Shown: positions 9,738 to 17,875 of the stretch, piece by piece
Numbering within the stretch: the first letter of the stretch is position 1
How the letters are laid out: each line of letters starts with the position of its first letter
Assembly: GCA_017391675.1 (NCBI GenBank)
Contig: JAFOXR010000040.1
Span: 1 to 64,000, forward strand
DNA from: Muribaculaceae bacterium
GTDB lineage: Bacteria; Bacteroidota; Bacteroidia; Bacteroidales; Muribaculaceae
Direction: 5' to 3'
Length of the DNA: 64,000 nucleotides
Notes under the pieces: model-generated
What the model was told of the DNA's origin: nothing
Seen by the model: the letters and a program-made list of their open reading frames with translations, nothing else
Databases searched by the model: none
Position numbers and translations under genes: made by a program

Positions 9738-10223
9738 ATGAGACATAATAAAAAATTCAACCATCTAGGCCGTACTAAATCTCACCGCGATGCGCTTTTG
9801 GCTAACATGACAATCTCTCTTATCATGCACAAGAGAATCGTCACTACTTTAGCTAAAGCTAAGGCTTTGCGTATCTACGCTGAACCATTGATCAACCGCG
9901 CTAAGACAGACGATACAGCCAACCGCCGCGTTGTGTTCCGTTACCTTCAAAACAAGGAAGCTGTGACTGAACTTTTCCAAAACATTTCTCAGAAGATCGC
10001 AGATCGTCCAGGTGGATATACCCGCATCTTGAAGTTGGGTAACCGTCTAGGTGACAACGCAAAGACTTGCTTCATTGAGCTTGTTGACTATAATGAAAAC
10101 ATGCTTAAGACTGCTAAGGACGCTAAGAAGGCTACACGCACTCGCCGTTCACGCAAGTCAGCTAAGGCTGAGGAAGTTGCTCCAGCAGCTGAAACTCCAG
10201 CAGCTGAAGAATCAGCAGAATAA
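9738..10223 (+). CDS. rplQ: 50S ribosomal protein L17 with acidic Ala/Glu-rich tail
   Basis: A 161-residue protein. Residues 1-115 are the L17 core ([21 protein letters not shown], ending [10 protein letters not shown]). The last 40 residues are an extension: a basic stretch ([14 protein letters not shown]) followed by an Ala/Pro/Glu-rich stretch ([17 protein letters not shown]). Such tails occur on L17 in Bacteroidetes; their role is not known. It is the last gene of the ribosomal cluster, directly before a terminator. Confidence 0.96.
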   Translation: MRHNKKFNHLGRTKSHRDALLANMTISLIMHKRIVTTLAKAKALRIYAEPLINRAKTDDTANRRVVFRYLQNKEAVTELFQNISQKIADRPGGYTRILKLGNRLGDNAKTCFIELVDYNENMLKTAKDAKKATRTRRSRKSAKAEEVAPAAETPAAEESAE

Positions 10224-10245
10224 TCTATTATTAGATATAGATGTG

Positions 10246-10280
10246 AAAGAAAGATGTCCGCAGGGCATCTTTCTTTTTTA
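10246..10280 (+). terminator. Intrinsic terminator of the ribosomal protein operon
   Basis: A strong hairpin, AAAGAAAGATG(TCC) paired with (GGG)CATCTTTCTTT around a GCA loop, followed by a run of T residues to 10279. It lies 22 bases after the rplQ stop codon and ends the long S10/spc/alpha operon. Confidence 0.9.
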
Positions 10281-10354
10281 TGTCAGGAAGTGCAGTGTAG
10301 TTATTGAAATAGCATTAAACTATCCGTAGGTAATGTTATTGTATTCTTGCATAA

Positions 10355-10389
10355 CAAAAGAGGGCGAGTTCAATTATGACTCGCCCTCC
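10355..10389 (-). terminator. Intrinsic terminator downstream of pepD
   Basis: Read on the minus strand, the hairpin GAGGGCGAGT / ACTCGCCCTC (10360-10369 and 10379-10388) is followed by CTTTTGTTAT, a U-rich tract. It lies 21 bases after the stop codon of the minus-strand dipeptidase gene. The two terminators at 10246-10389 insulate the convergent transcripts. Confidence 0.85.
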
Positions 10390-10409
10390 TGATTTTATGC
10401 ATTGAGAAT

Positions 10410-11867
10410 TTATTGCTTGCCTACCATTTCTAGAATCTTAGCAAGGTGATTCCAGAATTTCTCTACTGCAGGAATGTGCATGCGTTCTTTAGGTGAGTGT
10501 ACATCGCGTAGAGTAGGACCGAATGAAATCATGTCAAGATTTTCGTACTTAGCACGGAACAACGCGCATTCTAGACCGGCGTGTATAGCTGTTACAAGCG
10601 GAGTGATGTTGTAAAGCTCTTCGTAGGCCTTGATAGCAACCTTAAGGATATTAGAATCCACATTCGCAGGCCATGCAGGATATCCGTCGCCGTGAGTAGC
10701 AACCGCGCCAGCTAGAGTGAATACCGATTCCACTTGGCGTGCAATGTCGTGCTTGCAGCTTTCAATCATGCTTCGTTGAGAAGTTGTAACCACGATAGTG
10801 TTTCCTTCCTTCATTTTCACTGAAGCCAAGTTGGTTGAAGTTTGTGTCAAGCCTTCAATGTCAGGATTCATTGTAATAGCTCCGTGAGGTGCGCAGTATA
10901 GTGCGTAGATGAGATTCTTAGCAGTCTTTTCGTCGATAACAGTAGCAGGAGCTTCAGCGCTTTCGATAGCAAAAGTCATGTTAGGCTCAATGCCTTTGTA
11001 TTCGAATTCAACATCGGCGATGAACTTGTTTACATCGGCTACCAGTTCGTGCTTGTGTGCAGCAGGAACACCTATAGTGAAGTCTGCTTCGTAGGCGATA
11101 GCGTTGCGAAGGTTACCGCCGTTGATGCTAGCAAGAGCCACAGGGAATTTCTTCATTTCTGCCCAGATGAAACGAGCAGCCAATTTGTTGGCGCAAGCGC
11201 GTCCGCGGTGAATGTCGCTGCCAGAGTGTCCGCCAAGCAAACGGCTGATGTTCACTTTAATGTATTCATATCCTGCAGGAGCTGCTACCGATTCATAAGT
11301 GAAAGTTGCAGTAGTATCAATACCGCCTGCGCAGCCTATAAACACTTGCGCTTCGTCTTCGGAGTCAAGGTTAAGGATAATATTACCGGTAATCATGCCT
11401 TCACCCAAGTTGTTAGCGCCAGTCATGCCAGTTTCTTCATCAACGGTAAACAGAGCTTGAACAGGTCCGTGAACCAGTGTGTTGTCGATCATGACAGCAA
11501 GACCTGCAGCCACACCTATACCATTGTCGGCACCTAGGGTAGTCTTGTTAGCATATAGCCATTCGCCATCAATGATAGTTTCGATAGGATCGTTTTCGAA
11601 GTCATGCTTGCTGTCGCCTGCCTTTTCGCACACCATGTCCATGTGTCCTTGAAGAACAACAGTAGGAGCATTCTCGCAACCAGGAGTTGCAGGCTTGTAC
11701 ATTGCCACATTACCTACTTCGTCAACCTTATATTCTACATTATGTTTCTTTGCGAAATCCACTAGATATTCGCGTATTTTTTCTTCTTTTTTTGAAGGAC
11801 GAGGAATTTTTGTGATTTCATCAAAAATTTCCCAAATCAAAGCTGGTTTTAAGTCTTTAAGTGTCAT
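10410..11867 (-). CDS. pepD: Aminoacyl-histidine dipeptidase (cytosol nonspecific dipeptidase, M20 family)
   Basis: A 485-residue zinc peptidase of the M20 family that cleaves dipeptides including Xaa-His (carnosine-like) in the cytosol. Metal-site motifs are in place: H75 and D77 in GHMDMVCEK, D114 in ADNGIG, E144/E145 in DEETGM, the aspartate of NLDSEDE, and the late histidine in RDVHSPKERMHI. A lid/dimerisation domain is inserted around residues 210-390 (GGHSGSDIHRGRACANK). It stands alone on the minus strand, with its own terminator. No signal peptide is present, consistent with intracellular peptide use. Confidence 0.95.
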   Translation of the reverse strand: MTLKDLKPALIWEIFDEITKIPRPSKKEEKIREYLVDFAKKHNVEYKVDEVGNVAMYKPATPGCENAPTVVLQGHMDMVCEKAGDSKHDFENDPIETIIDGEWLYANKTTLGADNGIGVAAGLAVMIDNTLVHGPVQALFTVDEETGMTGANNLGEGMITGNIILNLDSEDEAQVFIGCAGGIDTTATFTYESVAAPAGYEYIKVNISRLLGGHSGSDIHRGRACANKLAARFIWAEMKKFPVALASINGGNLRNAIAYEADFTIGVPAAHKHELVADVNKFIADVEFEYKGIEPNMTFAIESAEAPATVIDEKTAKNLIYALYCAPHGAITMNPDIEGLTQTSTNLASVKMKEGNTIVVTTSQRSMIESCKHDIARQVESVFTLAGAVATHGDGYPAWPANVDSNILKVAIKAYEELYNITPLVTAIHAGLECALFRAKYENLDMISFGPTLRDVHSPKERMHIPAVEKFWNHLAKILEMVGKQ

Positions 11868-12001
11868 AATGGAATTATTTTATTTCTAAATTAATTTGAT
11901 AATATACTCTTGAATGCAAAAATTATGTTAAAATAATCTTTAATTGCCCTCTAAGTTACAAAAAATAATTTGAGTTGAGCAAATAATCGGACAACCTTTC
12001 C

Positions 12002-12009
12002 TATATTTG
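12002..12009 (+). promoter_or_regulatory. Candidate -7 box for the small membrane protein / ompH unit
   Basis: TATATTTG at 12002-12009 is an exact match to the Bacteroidetes -7 consensus TAnnTTTG, 20 bases before the GTG of the small gene at 12030. I do not see a convincing TTG box at the usual distance, so the assignment rests on the -7 element and its position. Confidence 0.5.
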
Positions 12010-12029
12010 CAATAAAATTTGGCGAAGAA

Positions 12030-12197
12030 GTGAAATTGTTGCTTATTTGCATATTGATTGTAGGACTATCTGTAATGCTTTTGGGCGTGAGGATATTTTT
12101 TGTGAAAGGCGGAAAGTTCCCCGACACTCACATACATTCCAACAAGGCAATGCGTGACCGTAACATCACTTGCGCCTCTGAAGAGAAAAGACGCTAA
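12030..12197 (+). CDS. Small single-span membrane protein (conserved in Bacteroidetes)
   Basis: A 55-residue reading frame with a GTG start at 12030 and TAA at 12195-12197. Residues 1-25 form one hydrophobic helix (KLLLICILIVGLSVMLLGV), followed by VKGGKFPDTHIHSNKAMRDR and a short polar tail with NITCASEEKRR. The pattern of a helix, then FP-x-THI..NKAMR-RNI-C, is one I recognise from small conserved Bacteroidetes proteins annotated only as membrane or secreted protein; no function is known. It is shorter than most ORF cut-offs and lies 27 bases before the OmpH-like gene, probably in one transcript. Confidence 0.72.
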   Translation: MKLLLICILIVGLSVMLLGVRIFFVKGGKFPDTHIHSNKAMRDRNITCASEEKRR

Positions 12198-12224
12198 TAA
12201 TAACAGAAAACTATATTAATTGAA

Positions 12225-12824
12225 ATGAAAATTTTGAGTAAACTAGCTACTTTTGCGTTAGTATTTATGAGTGCAGCGATGATTACATCGTGTGCAGACA
12301 GTAAGAAGGAAAACAATGAGGCTGCTGTAGCTGCCGAAGCTGAAAAGGAATCACCTGCTATGGTGATAAGATACATCGATGAAGACTCATTGTTGGCTCA
12401 ATACAATTTGGCTAAGGACATTAATGAAGCTATGTTGCGCCGTTCCAACCAATTCGATTCAGAACAGCAACGCCGTGCGCGCGATATCCAGAAGCTTGCA
12501 TCTGATATTGAAAACAAATACAAGAGCAATGGCTATTTGACTCAGGAAAGCTTCAATGCCGACCAAAACAAGCTTGCGAAGATGCAGAGCGATGCTGAGA
12601 ACTACATGGCTCGCTTGCAACGCGATATCCAGAGCGAAATGCAGCAGAACACTATCCAGTTGAATGACTCTATCAACAAATATTTGAAAGAATATTGCGC
12701 TGCAAACGGATTTGATGCAGTGTTGAGAAAATCAGCATCATTCTACATGGATTCTAAGTATGATGTTACTAATGAGGTTGTAGAAGGCTTGAACAAGCGT
12801 TACAACAAGGTAGAGAAGAAATAA
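12225..12824 (+). CDS. OmpH/Skp-like periplasmic chaperone, predicted lipoprotein
   Basis: A 199-residue protein with a lipoprotein signal (hydrophobic residues 7-20, lipobox ITSC with the cysteine near residue 23). After an acidic, Ala/Glu-rich linker comes a long helical hairpin (about residues 60-150: SNQFDSEQQRRARDIQKLA...ENYMARLQRDIQSEMQ) and a C-terminal segment (YCAANGFDAVLRKSASFYMDSKYDVT), the OmpH/Skp layout. Skp chaperones unfolded outer-membrane proteins across the periplasm. Lipidation would anchor it to a membrane, which is common in Bacteroidetes. A terminator follows at 12843. Confidence 0.85.
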   Translation: MKILSKLATFALVFMSAAMITSCADSKKENNEAAVAAEAEKESPAMVIRYIDEDSLLAQYNLAKDINEAMLRRSNQFDSEQQRRARDIQKLASDIENKYKSNGYLTQESFNADQNKLAKMQSDAENYMARLQRDIQSEMQQNTIQLNDSINKYLKEYCAANGFDAVLRKSASFYMDSKYDVTNEVVEGLNKRYNKVEKK

Positions 12825-12842
12825 TTGAATTAAATCATAGGA

Positions 12843-12881
12843 AGGCGGGAGGTGAACATCATTTCCCGCTTTTTCGTTTTA
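12843..12881 (+). terminator. Probable intrinsic terminator after the OmpH-like gene
   Basis: GCGGGA (with flanking G) pairs with TCCCGC around a 12-14-base loop and is followed by TTTTTCG. It lies about 20 bases after the OmpH-like stop codon and before the metallochaperone start at 12903, so the latter may depend on read-through or its own weak promoter. Confidence 0.7.
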
Positions 12882-12902
12882 AAGAAGAAACAAAATAAGG
12901 AT

Positions 12903-13106
12903 ATGGAAAAGAAATACAAAGTAGGAGGCATGATGTGTGCGCATTGTGCTTCGAGCGTAGAAAGTGCATTGAAAGCAATAGGAGGAGTTGAATCAGTGAA
13001 AATAGATTTGTTGTGCGGAACTGTGACTGTTGCAGGAAACGCATCGGCCGAACAAGTAGCCGAAGCTATCGAAAATACAGGTTTTGACTTCCTGGGAGAA
13101 GCTTAA
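12903..13106 (+). CDS. Heavy-metal-associated domain protein, CopZ-like metallochaperone
   Basis: A 67-residue HMA (ferredoxin-like) domain with the metal-binding motif MMCAHC (C12 and C15), which binds Cu(I) or a similar soft metal. The frame is open back to 12852, but that extension would be read from inside the preceding terminator hairpin, so the ATG at 12903 is preferred. It resembles the N-terminal HMA domain of the copper ATPase at 24316, which it may load, although the two genes are 11 kb apart. Metal specificity is inferred from the family. Confidence 0.85.
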   Translation: MEKKYKVGGMMCAHCASSVESALKAIGGVESVKIDLLCGTVTVAGNASAEQVAEAIENTGFDFLGEA

Positions 13107-13159
13107 AGAAAAGAATCGTAGGATTTTGATGCTAAGAGTACCTCAATCATAGAGGAAAC

Positions 13160-13195
13160 AAAAAAAGAGTTACATTTCTGTAACTCTTTTTTTTG
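13160..13195. terminator. Bidirectional intrinsic terminator
   Basis: AAGAGTTACA-TTTC-TGTAACTCTT is a perfect 10-bp stem with A-run on the left and T-run on the right. It can end transcripts from both sides: the metallochaperone gene on the plus strand and tRNA-Pro, whose 3' end is at 13196, on the minus strand. Confidence 0.88.
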
Positions 13196-13270
13196 TCGGG
13201 GTACCAGGATTCGAACCTGGGACCCCCTGCTCCCAAAGCAGGTGCGCTAACCGGACTGCGCTACACCCCG
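13196..13270 (-). tRNA. tRNA-Pro, anticodon TGG
   Basis: Read on the minus strand, a full cloverleaf of 75 bases forms: acceptor CGGGGTG with TACCCCG, discriminator A, D-arm with GGTTAG, anticodon stem CCTGC/GCAGG around the loop TTTGGGA (anticodon TGG), and T-arm CCAGG-TTCGAAT-CCTGG. The CCA end is not encoded. The UGG anticodon with wobble can read all proline codons. A promoter lies upstream at 13297-13327. Confidence 0.97.
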
Positions 13271-13296
13271 ATTGCATTCTTTTCGGAATTGCGGTG

Positions 13297-13327
13297 CAAA
13301 GATATAGAGTTTTTTTGAGATATGCAA
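13297..13327 (-). promoter_or_regulatory. Promoter of tRNA-Pro
   Basis: On the minus strand, TTG (13325-13327) is followed after 20 bp by TATCTTTG (13297-13304), an exact TAnnTTTG -7 box. The box ends 26 bases before the tRNA 5' end, leaving room for a short 5' leader removed by RNase P. Both boxes and the spacing match the Bacteroidetes primary sigma promoter. Confidence 0.72.
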
Positions 13328-13403
13328 CAGTGGAAAGATAATATTTTAACGATGCAGTTGAATTTTTACGAGCCTAAATAGAAAAAATGTCGTCAGATTG
13401 TAT

Positions 13404-13411
13404 TATTTTTG
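13404..13411 (+). promoter_or_regulatory. Candidate -7 box for aspS
   Basis: TATTTTTG at 13404-13411 matches TAnnTTTG exactly and lies 65 bases before the aspS ATG. No clear TTG box is seen about 20 bp upstream. Confidence 0.45.
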
Positions 13412-13476
13412 CATGATTTAGTACATTGGGTGTACAGTGGACAAGAAAATAAGAAAACGATATATTATAATACGCT

Positions 13477-15246
13477 ATGTATAGAACTAAAACATGTGGA
13501 GAGCTGCGTATCGCTAATGCTGGCGAGAAAGTAACGCTTGCAGGCTGGGTACAGCGCTTGAGAAAGATGGGTGCAATGACATTTGTTGATTTGCGCGACC
13601 GTTATGGAATCACTCAAATAGTGTTTAACAATGAGGTAGATGAAGCCCTATGCGATGCTGCCAACGGGTTGGGCCGTGAATATGTGATACAGCTTACCGG
13701 AACTGTAGCCGAGCGTTCTAGCAAGAATGCTAATCTGCCTACGGGAGACATAGAGATTATTGCAGAGGCTATGACCGTGCTAAACAAGAGCGAAGTGCCT
13801 CCGTTTACAATAGAAGACAATAGCGATGGCGGTGATGACTTGCGTATGCAGTACCGTTATCTTGACTTGCGTCGCAATGCTGTGCGCCGTAATCTTGAAT
13901 TGCGTTCAAAAATCTGTTTTGAGTTGCGCCGTTATCTTAACGACCATAACTTCCTGGAAGTGGAAACACCTATTTTGACAAAGTCTACACCAGAGGGAGC
14001 TCGTGACTTTGTGGTGCCTTCACGCATGAATCCAGGACAGTTCTATGCATTGCCACAGTCGCCACAGCTATACAAGCAGTTGCTTATGGTGGGTGGCTTT
14101 GACCGCTATTTCCAAATCGCTAAATGTTTCCGCGATGAGGACTTGCGTGCCGACCGTCAGCCAGAATTCACTCAAATCGACTGCGAAATGTCGTTTGTAG
14201 ATCAAGAAGATGTGCTGCAGATTTTTGAAGGTCTAGTGAAGCATGTTTTCAAGGCTACACGCGGAATAGAATTCACTGAGCCATTCCCTCGCATGCCTTG
14301 GGCCGATGCAATGAAGTACTATGGTAGCGACAAGCCGGATATCCGCTTCGGAATGAAGTTTGTGGAATTGAAGGACTTGACCGAAGGACACGACTTTGTT
14401 GTGTTTGACAGCGCTGAATATGTAGGCGGTATCTGTGCTGAGGGCTGTGCATCATACACACGCAAGCAGATTGATGCTTTGACCGATTTTGTGAAGCGTC
14501 CTCAGATAGGTGCGAAAGGCCTTGTGTGGATAAAGGTAGAAGCCGATGGCTCAATCAAGAGCAGCATTGGCAAGTTCTACAGTGAAGAAGACTTGAAGAA
14601 GATGACCGACCGTTGCGGTGCAAAACCTGGCGACATGGTACTTATCCTTTGCGGTAAGACGGCTCAAACTCGCAAGCAACTTAACGAGCTTCGTCTTGAA
14701 ATGGGTAATCAGCTAGGATTGCGTGATAAGGATACATTCGCTCCATTGTGGGTGGTAGACTTCCCAATGTTTGAATGGGACGAAGAAACACAACGCTACT
14801 ATGCAATGCACCACCCATTCACTATGCCTAATAAAGAAGATATTTCATTGTTGAAGAGCGATACAGGCGCAGTGCGTGCCTATGCTTACGACATGGTGAT
14901 GAACGGTGTAGAACTTGGAGGCGGTAGTATCCGTATCCACGAACCAGAATTGCAGAACCTTATGTTTGAACTTCTTGGATTCACTCCAGAGCGTGCAAAT
15001 GAAAAATTCGGTTTCTTGATGAGCGCGTTCAAGTATGGAGCGCCTCCTCATGCAGGTTTGGCATTTGGTCTTGACCGTTTCGTGTCGATGATTGCCGGTC
15101 TTGACAGCATTCGCGACACCATTGCGTTCCCAAAGAACAATTCAGGACGCGACATGATGAATGATTCTCCTGCCGAAATCGAACAAGAACAACTTGACGA
15201 GCTATTTATCATGCTTGACAAGGAGAAGATTGCGAGCAAGAAGTAA
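13477..15246 (+). CDS. aspS: Aspartyl-tRNA synthetase
   Basis: A 589-residue class II synthetase of the bacterial type. Residues 1-105 form the OB-fold anticodon-binding domain ([24 protein letters not shown]). Motif 2 is [18 protein letters not shown] and motif 3 is [15 protein letters not shown] near the C-terminus. The bacterial GAD insertion lies about residues 290-420. It charges tRNA-Asp in the cytosol. It is the first gene of a unit with the Nif3-like gene (22-base gap) and the zinc-ribbon protein. Confidence 0.97.
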   Translation: MYRTKTCGELRIANAGEKVTLAGWVQRLRKMGAMTFVDLRDRYGITQIVFNNEVDEALCDAANGLGREYVIQLTGTVAERSSKNANLPTGDIEIIAEAMTVLNKSEVPPFTIEDNSDGGDDLRMQYRYLDLRRNAVRRNLELRSKICFELRRYLNDHNFLEVETPILTKSTPEGARDFVVPSRMNPGQFYALPQSPQLYKQLLMVGGFDRYFQIAKCFRDEDLRADRQPEFTQIDCEMSFVDQEDVLQIFEGLVKHVFKATRGIEFTEPFPRMPWADAMKYYGSDKPDIRFGMKFVELKDLTEGHDFVVFDSAEYVGGICAEGCASYTRKQIDALTDFVKRPQIGAKGLVWIKVEADGSIKSSIGKFYSEEDLKKMTDRCGAKPGDMVLILCGKTAQTRKQLNELRLEMGNQLGLRDKDTFAPLWVVDFPMFEWDEETQRYYAMHHPFTMPNKEDISLLKSDTGAVRAYAYDMVMNGVELGGGSIRIHEPELQNLMFELLGFTPERANEKFGFLMSAFKYGAPPHAGLAFGLDRFVSMIAGLDSIRDTIAFPKNNSGRDMMNDSPAEIEQEQLDELFIMLDKEKIASKK

Positions 15247-15268
15247 TAATAAGAAAGAAAAGCTGAGT

Positions 15269-16363
15269 ATGAGAATAGCAGAGGTGATGCGACTTATAGA
15301 GGACTTTGCTCCGCTTGATTTGCAGGAAAATTGGGACAACGCAGGCCTTCAGGTAGGTAATCCGCTGAGAGAAGCTACCGGAGCAATGGTGTGTCTTGAT
15401 GTTACCGAAGCTATACTTGACGAGGCAATTGCAAAGGGAATAAATCTCATAATCACTCATCATCCGTTGCTTTTCAAAGGGTTGAAGTCTATAACAGGCC
15501 GAAATTCCATTGAACGCATTGTGATGAAAGCCATAAAGAATGACATCGCCATATACTCGGCGCATACCAATATGGACAGCGCATGGGGAGGAGTGTCACA
15601 CCACATGGCTAAGAAGATAGGGCTAAAAGATATTGAGGTGCTTGATTGCCAGCAGGGCAAACTCTACAAGCTGATAGTCTTTGTTCCCGTTGCGTCGCTA
15701 GATGCTGTGAGGACAGCTCTTGTATCTAGCGGGGCAGGAAATATAGGCAATTACGACAGCTGCAGCTATGTGACACAGGGAGAAGGCTCTTTCAGAGCAT
15801 TGGAAGGGGCAGAACCTTATGTGGGCGCAGTGGGCAGTGTGCATCACGAAGCGGAATGCAGGCTGGAAGTGATATTGCCTGGCCGTTGCCGTAGCAAGGT
15901 CTTGCGTGCAATGCTAGAGGCACACCCTTATGAAGAGCCGGCTTACGACTTGATTGCATTGAGCAATGAAAACAAGTATGCCGGACTGGGAGTTGTGGGC
16001 AATCTGCCTGAAGCGGAAGATGCGGTAGAGTTCCTTAATAGAGTGAAGGGAATATTCGGAACAGGGGCAGTTCGATATAGCGGCGATATCACGAAACCTA
16101 TTCGTAGAGTTGCGCTATGTGGCGGTGCCGGAACCGAATTTGTGCGTGAAGCTGTGTCACGAGGCGCCGACGCGTTTGTTACCGGTGATGTGAAATATCA
16201 TGAATTTATGGACGCTAGCGAACGGATTCTGATAGCCGATATAGGTCATTATGAGAGCGAACATTTCACAAAAGAAATTTTTAGTGAGATAATTACAAAA
16301 AAAATTCCTAACTTTGCAATTCATTACGCTGAATTAGAAAAAAATCCGATAAATTATTTGTAA
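15269..16363 (+). CDS. Nif3-family dinuclear metal centre protein (YbgI/YqfO type)
   Basis: A 364-residue protein starting MRIAEVMRLIEDFAPLDLQENWDNAG. Metal-site motifs of the family are present: ITHHPLLFKG, SAHTNMDSAWGGV, and in the C-terminal half GDVKYHEF and DIGHYESEH. The middle part (about residues 125-225, with HPYEEPAYD) is the ferredoxin-like insertion found in the long form. An in-frame extension to 15161 overlaps aspS and lacks family similarity, so it is not used. The family is often called GTP cyclohydrolase I type 2 or NIF3, but its physiological reaction is not settled. It is coupled to the next gene, a frequent pairing. Confidence 0.92.
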   Translation: MRIAEVMRLIEDFAPLDLQENWDNAGLQVGNPLREATGAMVCLDVTEAILDEAIAKGINLIITHHPLLFKGLKSITGRNSIERIVMKAIKNDIAIYSAHTNMDSAWGGVSHHMAKKIGLKDIEVLDCQQGKLYKLIVFVPVASLDAVRTALVSSGAGNIGNYDSCSYVTQGEGSFRALEGAEPYVGAVGSVHHEAECRLEVILPGRCRSKVLRAMLEAHPYEEPAYDLIALSNENKYAGLGVVGNLPEAEDAVEFLNRVKGIFGTGAVRYSGDITKPIRRVALCGGAGTEFVREAVSRGADAFVTGDVKYHEFMDASERILIADIGHYESEHFTKEIFSEIITKKIPNFAIHYAELEKNPINYL

Positions 16364-16366
16364 GCT

Positions 16367-17131
16367 ATGGCTACTGATAAGACAAAACAAGAAAAAGAAT
16401 TGACCGTAGAAGAGCGCTTGAAGGCTCTATACGCACTTCAGACAATATTGTCGGAAGTGGATAGAATAAAGACACTTCGTGGCGAATTGCCTCTAGAAGT
16501 GCAAGACTTGGAAGATGAAGTTGCAGGTCTTGAGACTCGTATCCAAAACTACAAGAATGACATAGATGCTTTGCTTAACGGTATCAACATGAAGAACCGT
16601 GAAATAGCAGAAGCAAAAAGCTTGATAGAAAGATATACATCTCAACTTGATAATGTGCGTAATAATCGTGAATACGATCACTTGTCAAAGGAAATCGAGT
16701 ACCAGAACTTGAATATCGAGCTAGCAAATAAGCGCATCAATGAATTCAATCAGCAGATTGAAGCAAAGAAGAATGATGTAGCTGCAGCTGAAGAGAATCT
16801 GGCTGACCGCCATCACATCTTGGCTGAAAAGAAGAGCGAATTGGAACAAATCGTTTCAGAAACTAAGCAAGATGAAGAAAAGTTGCGTGAGCAGGCAAAG
16901 AAACTTGAAGGAAAGATTGAACCAAGATTGCTTACTGCATTCAAGCGTATCCGCAAGAATGCGCGCAACGGTCTGGGTGTAGTTTACATTCAGCGTAATG
17001 CGTGCGGTGGCTGTTTCAACCGTATCCCTGCACAGCGTCAAGCAGAAATCAAAATGCACAAGAAAATTATCGTGTGCGAATATTGCGGACGCATCATGAT
17101 TGACTCTGAACTAGCAGGAGTAACAGAATAA
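16367..17131 (+). CDS. Coiled-coil protein with C-terminal C4 zinc ribbon
   Basis: A 254-residue protein. Residues 15-185 are almost entirely heptad-rich helix (long coiled coil), and the C-terminus carries a zinc ribbon with C213-x2-C216 and C237-x2-C240 (CGGC and CEYC). This is the C4-type zinc-ribbon family (CT398/HP0958-like), proposed to bind nucleic acid or RNA. It starts three bases after the Nif3-family stop codon, a conserved neighbour in many bacteria, which suggests a shared but unknown process. A terminator follows. Confidence 0.88.
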   Translation: MATDKTKQEKELTVEERLKALYALQTILSEVDRIKTLRGELPLEVQDLEDEVAGLETRIQNYKNDIDALLNGINMKNREIAEAKSLIERYTSQLDNVRNNREYDHLSKEIEYQNLNIELANKRINEFNQQIEAKKNDVAAAEENLADRHHILAEKKSELEQIVSETKQDEEKLREQAKKLEGKIEPRLLTAFKRIRKNARNGLGVVYIQRNACGGCFNRIPAQRQAEIKMHKKIIVCEYCGRIMIDSELAGVTE

Positions 17132-17159
17132 GGATAAAATCTAATTCTATAATAAAATG

Positions 17160-17195
17160 AAGACCGGCAAATGTGAATTTGCCGGTCTTCTTGTA
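17160..17195 (+). terminator. Intrinsic terminator of the aspS-nif3 unit
   Basis: AAGACCGGCAAA pairs perfectly with TTTGCCGGTCTT around a short loop (about 12 bp of stem), followed by CTTGTATCTTG. The stem is very strong, the T-run modest. It lies about 29 bases after the zinc-ribbon gene stop. Confidence 0.82.
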
Positions 17196-17248
17196 TCTTG
17201 TTGATTAATGTGCTCTGGCTGTGTCCCTGATAGAAGGGGGAGGTGGAC

Positions 17249-17875
17249 TTAGTTTTCTTTGAACAGTGAGTTCTTCTCGGACGATTCCAGTCTCTTGTTT
17301 CTCCAGCAACGGCGACACATGGCGATATACTTGTCGTCACCGCCTATCATCACCTGATTACCGTCGGTAATTACAGAACCGTCGGCATCGATACGGGCAT
17401 TGATAATAGTTTTCCGTCCGCATGAACAGGTTGATTTTATTTCGTCTATAGTGTCGGCAATTTCAAATAACCGTCGTGAGCCTTCAAACATCTTAGACTG
17501 GAAATCGGTACGCAGCCCATAGCACACCACATTGCAGCCGTAGTCATCTACAATTCGTGCAAGCTGGTCCACTTGCTCTTGAGAAAGGAATTGAGCTTCG
17601 TCGATAAGAATCCAGTCCTTGACTACAAGAGTTTCTTCGTAAATGTTTTTAACCAGTTCGTAGATATCGGTATCTTGATAAATCCACAAGCATTCCCTCT
17701 TGATGCCTATGCGCGACTTTATGACATTTTCTTTCTCGCGTGTGTCCACAATAGGCTTCATGCAAATGAATTCCATTCCTCGCTCTTCAAAGTTGTAGGC
17801 TTGAGTGAGCAGAAGCGCGGTTTTTGCCGAGCCCATTGTCCCGTATCTGAAATATAGTTTACCTCGTCTGTTCAT
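17249..17875 (-). CDS. tdk: Thymidine kinase (TK1-type)
   Basis: A 208-residue kinase of the dimer/tetramer TK1 family that phosphorylates thymidine for salvage. The P-loop is GTMGSAKT (residues 12-19), the catalytic glutamate is E93 in DEAQF, and the zinc-binding cysteines are C150, C152, C187 and C190. The first pair is spaced C-x-C rather than the usual C-x2-C; I believe this is shared by relatives, but it should be compared. Its ATG overlaps the stop of the upstream YitT-family gene by four bases (ATGA), so the two are translationally coupled. Confidence 0.95.
   Translation of the reverse strand: MNRRGKLYFRYGTMGSAKTALLLTQAYNFEERGMEFICMKPIVDTREKENVIKSRIGIKRECLWIYQDTDIYELVKNIYEETLVVKDWILIDEAQFLSQEQVDQLARIVDDYGCNVVCYGLRTDFQSKMFEGSRRLFEIADTIDEIKSTCSCGRKTIINARIDADGSVITDGNQVMIGGDDKYIAMCRRCWRNKRLESSEKNSLFKEN

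Noticed and set aside
12852-12902. Upstream start for the CopZ-like gene
   Set aside because: The extension would begin in the terminator hairpin and adds a basic segment absent from HMA chaperones; the ATG at 12903 is preferred.
15161-15268. N-terminal extension of the Nif3-family gene
   Set aside because: The in-frame extension overlaps the end of aspS, is rich in Arg/Asn/Ser without family similarity, and the conserved N-terminus MRIAEVMRLIEDF begins at 15269.
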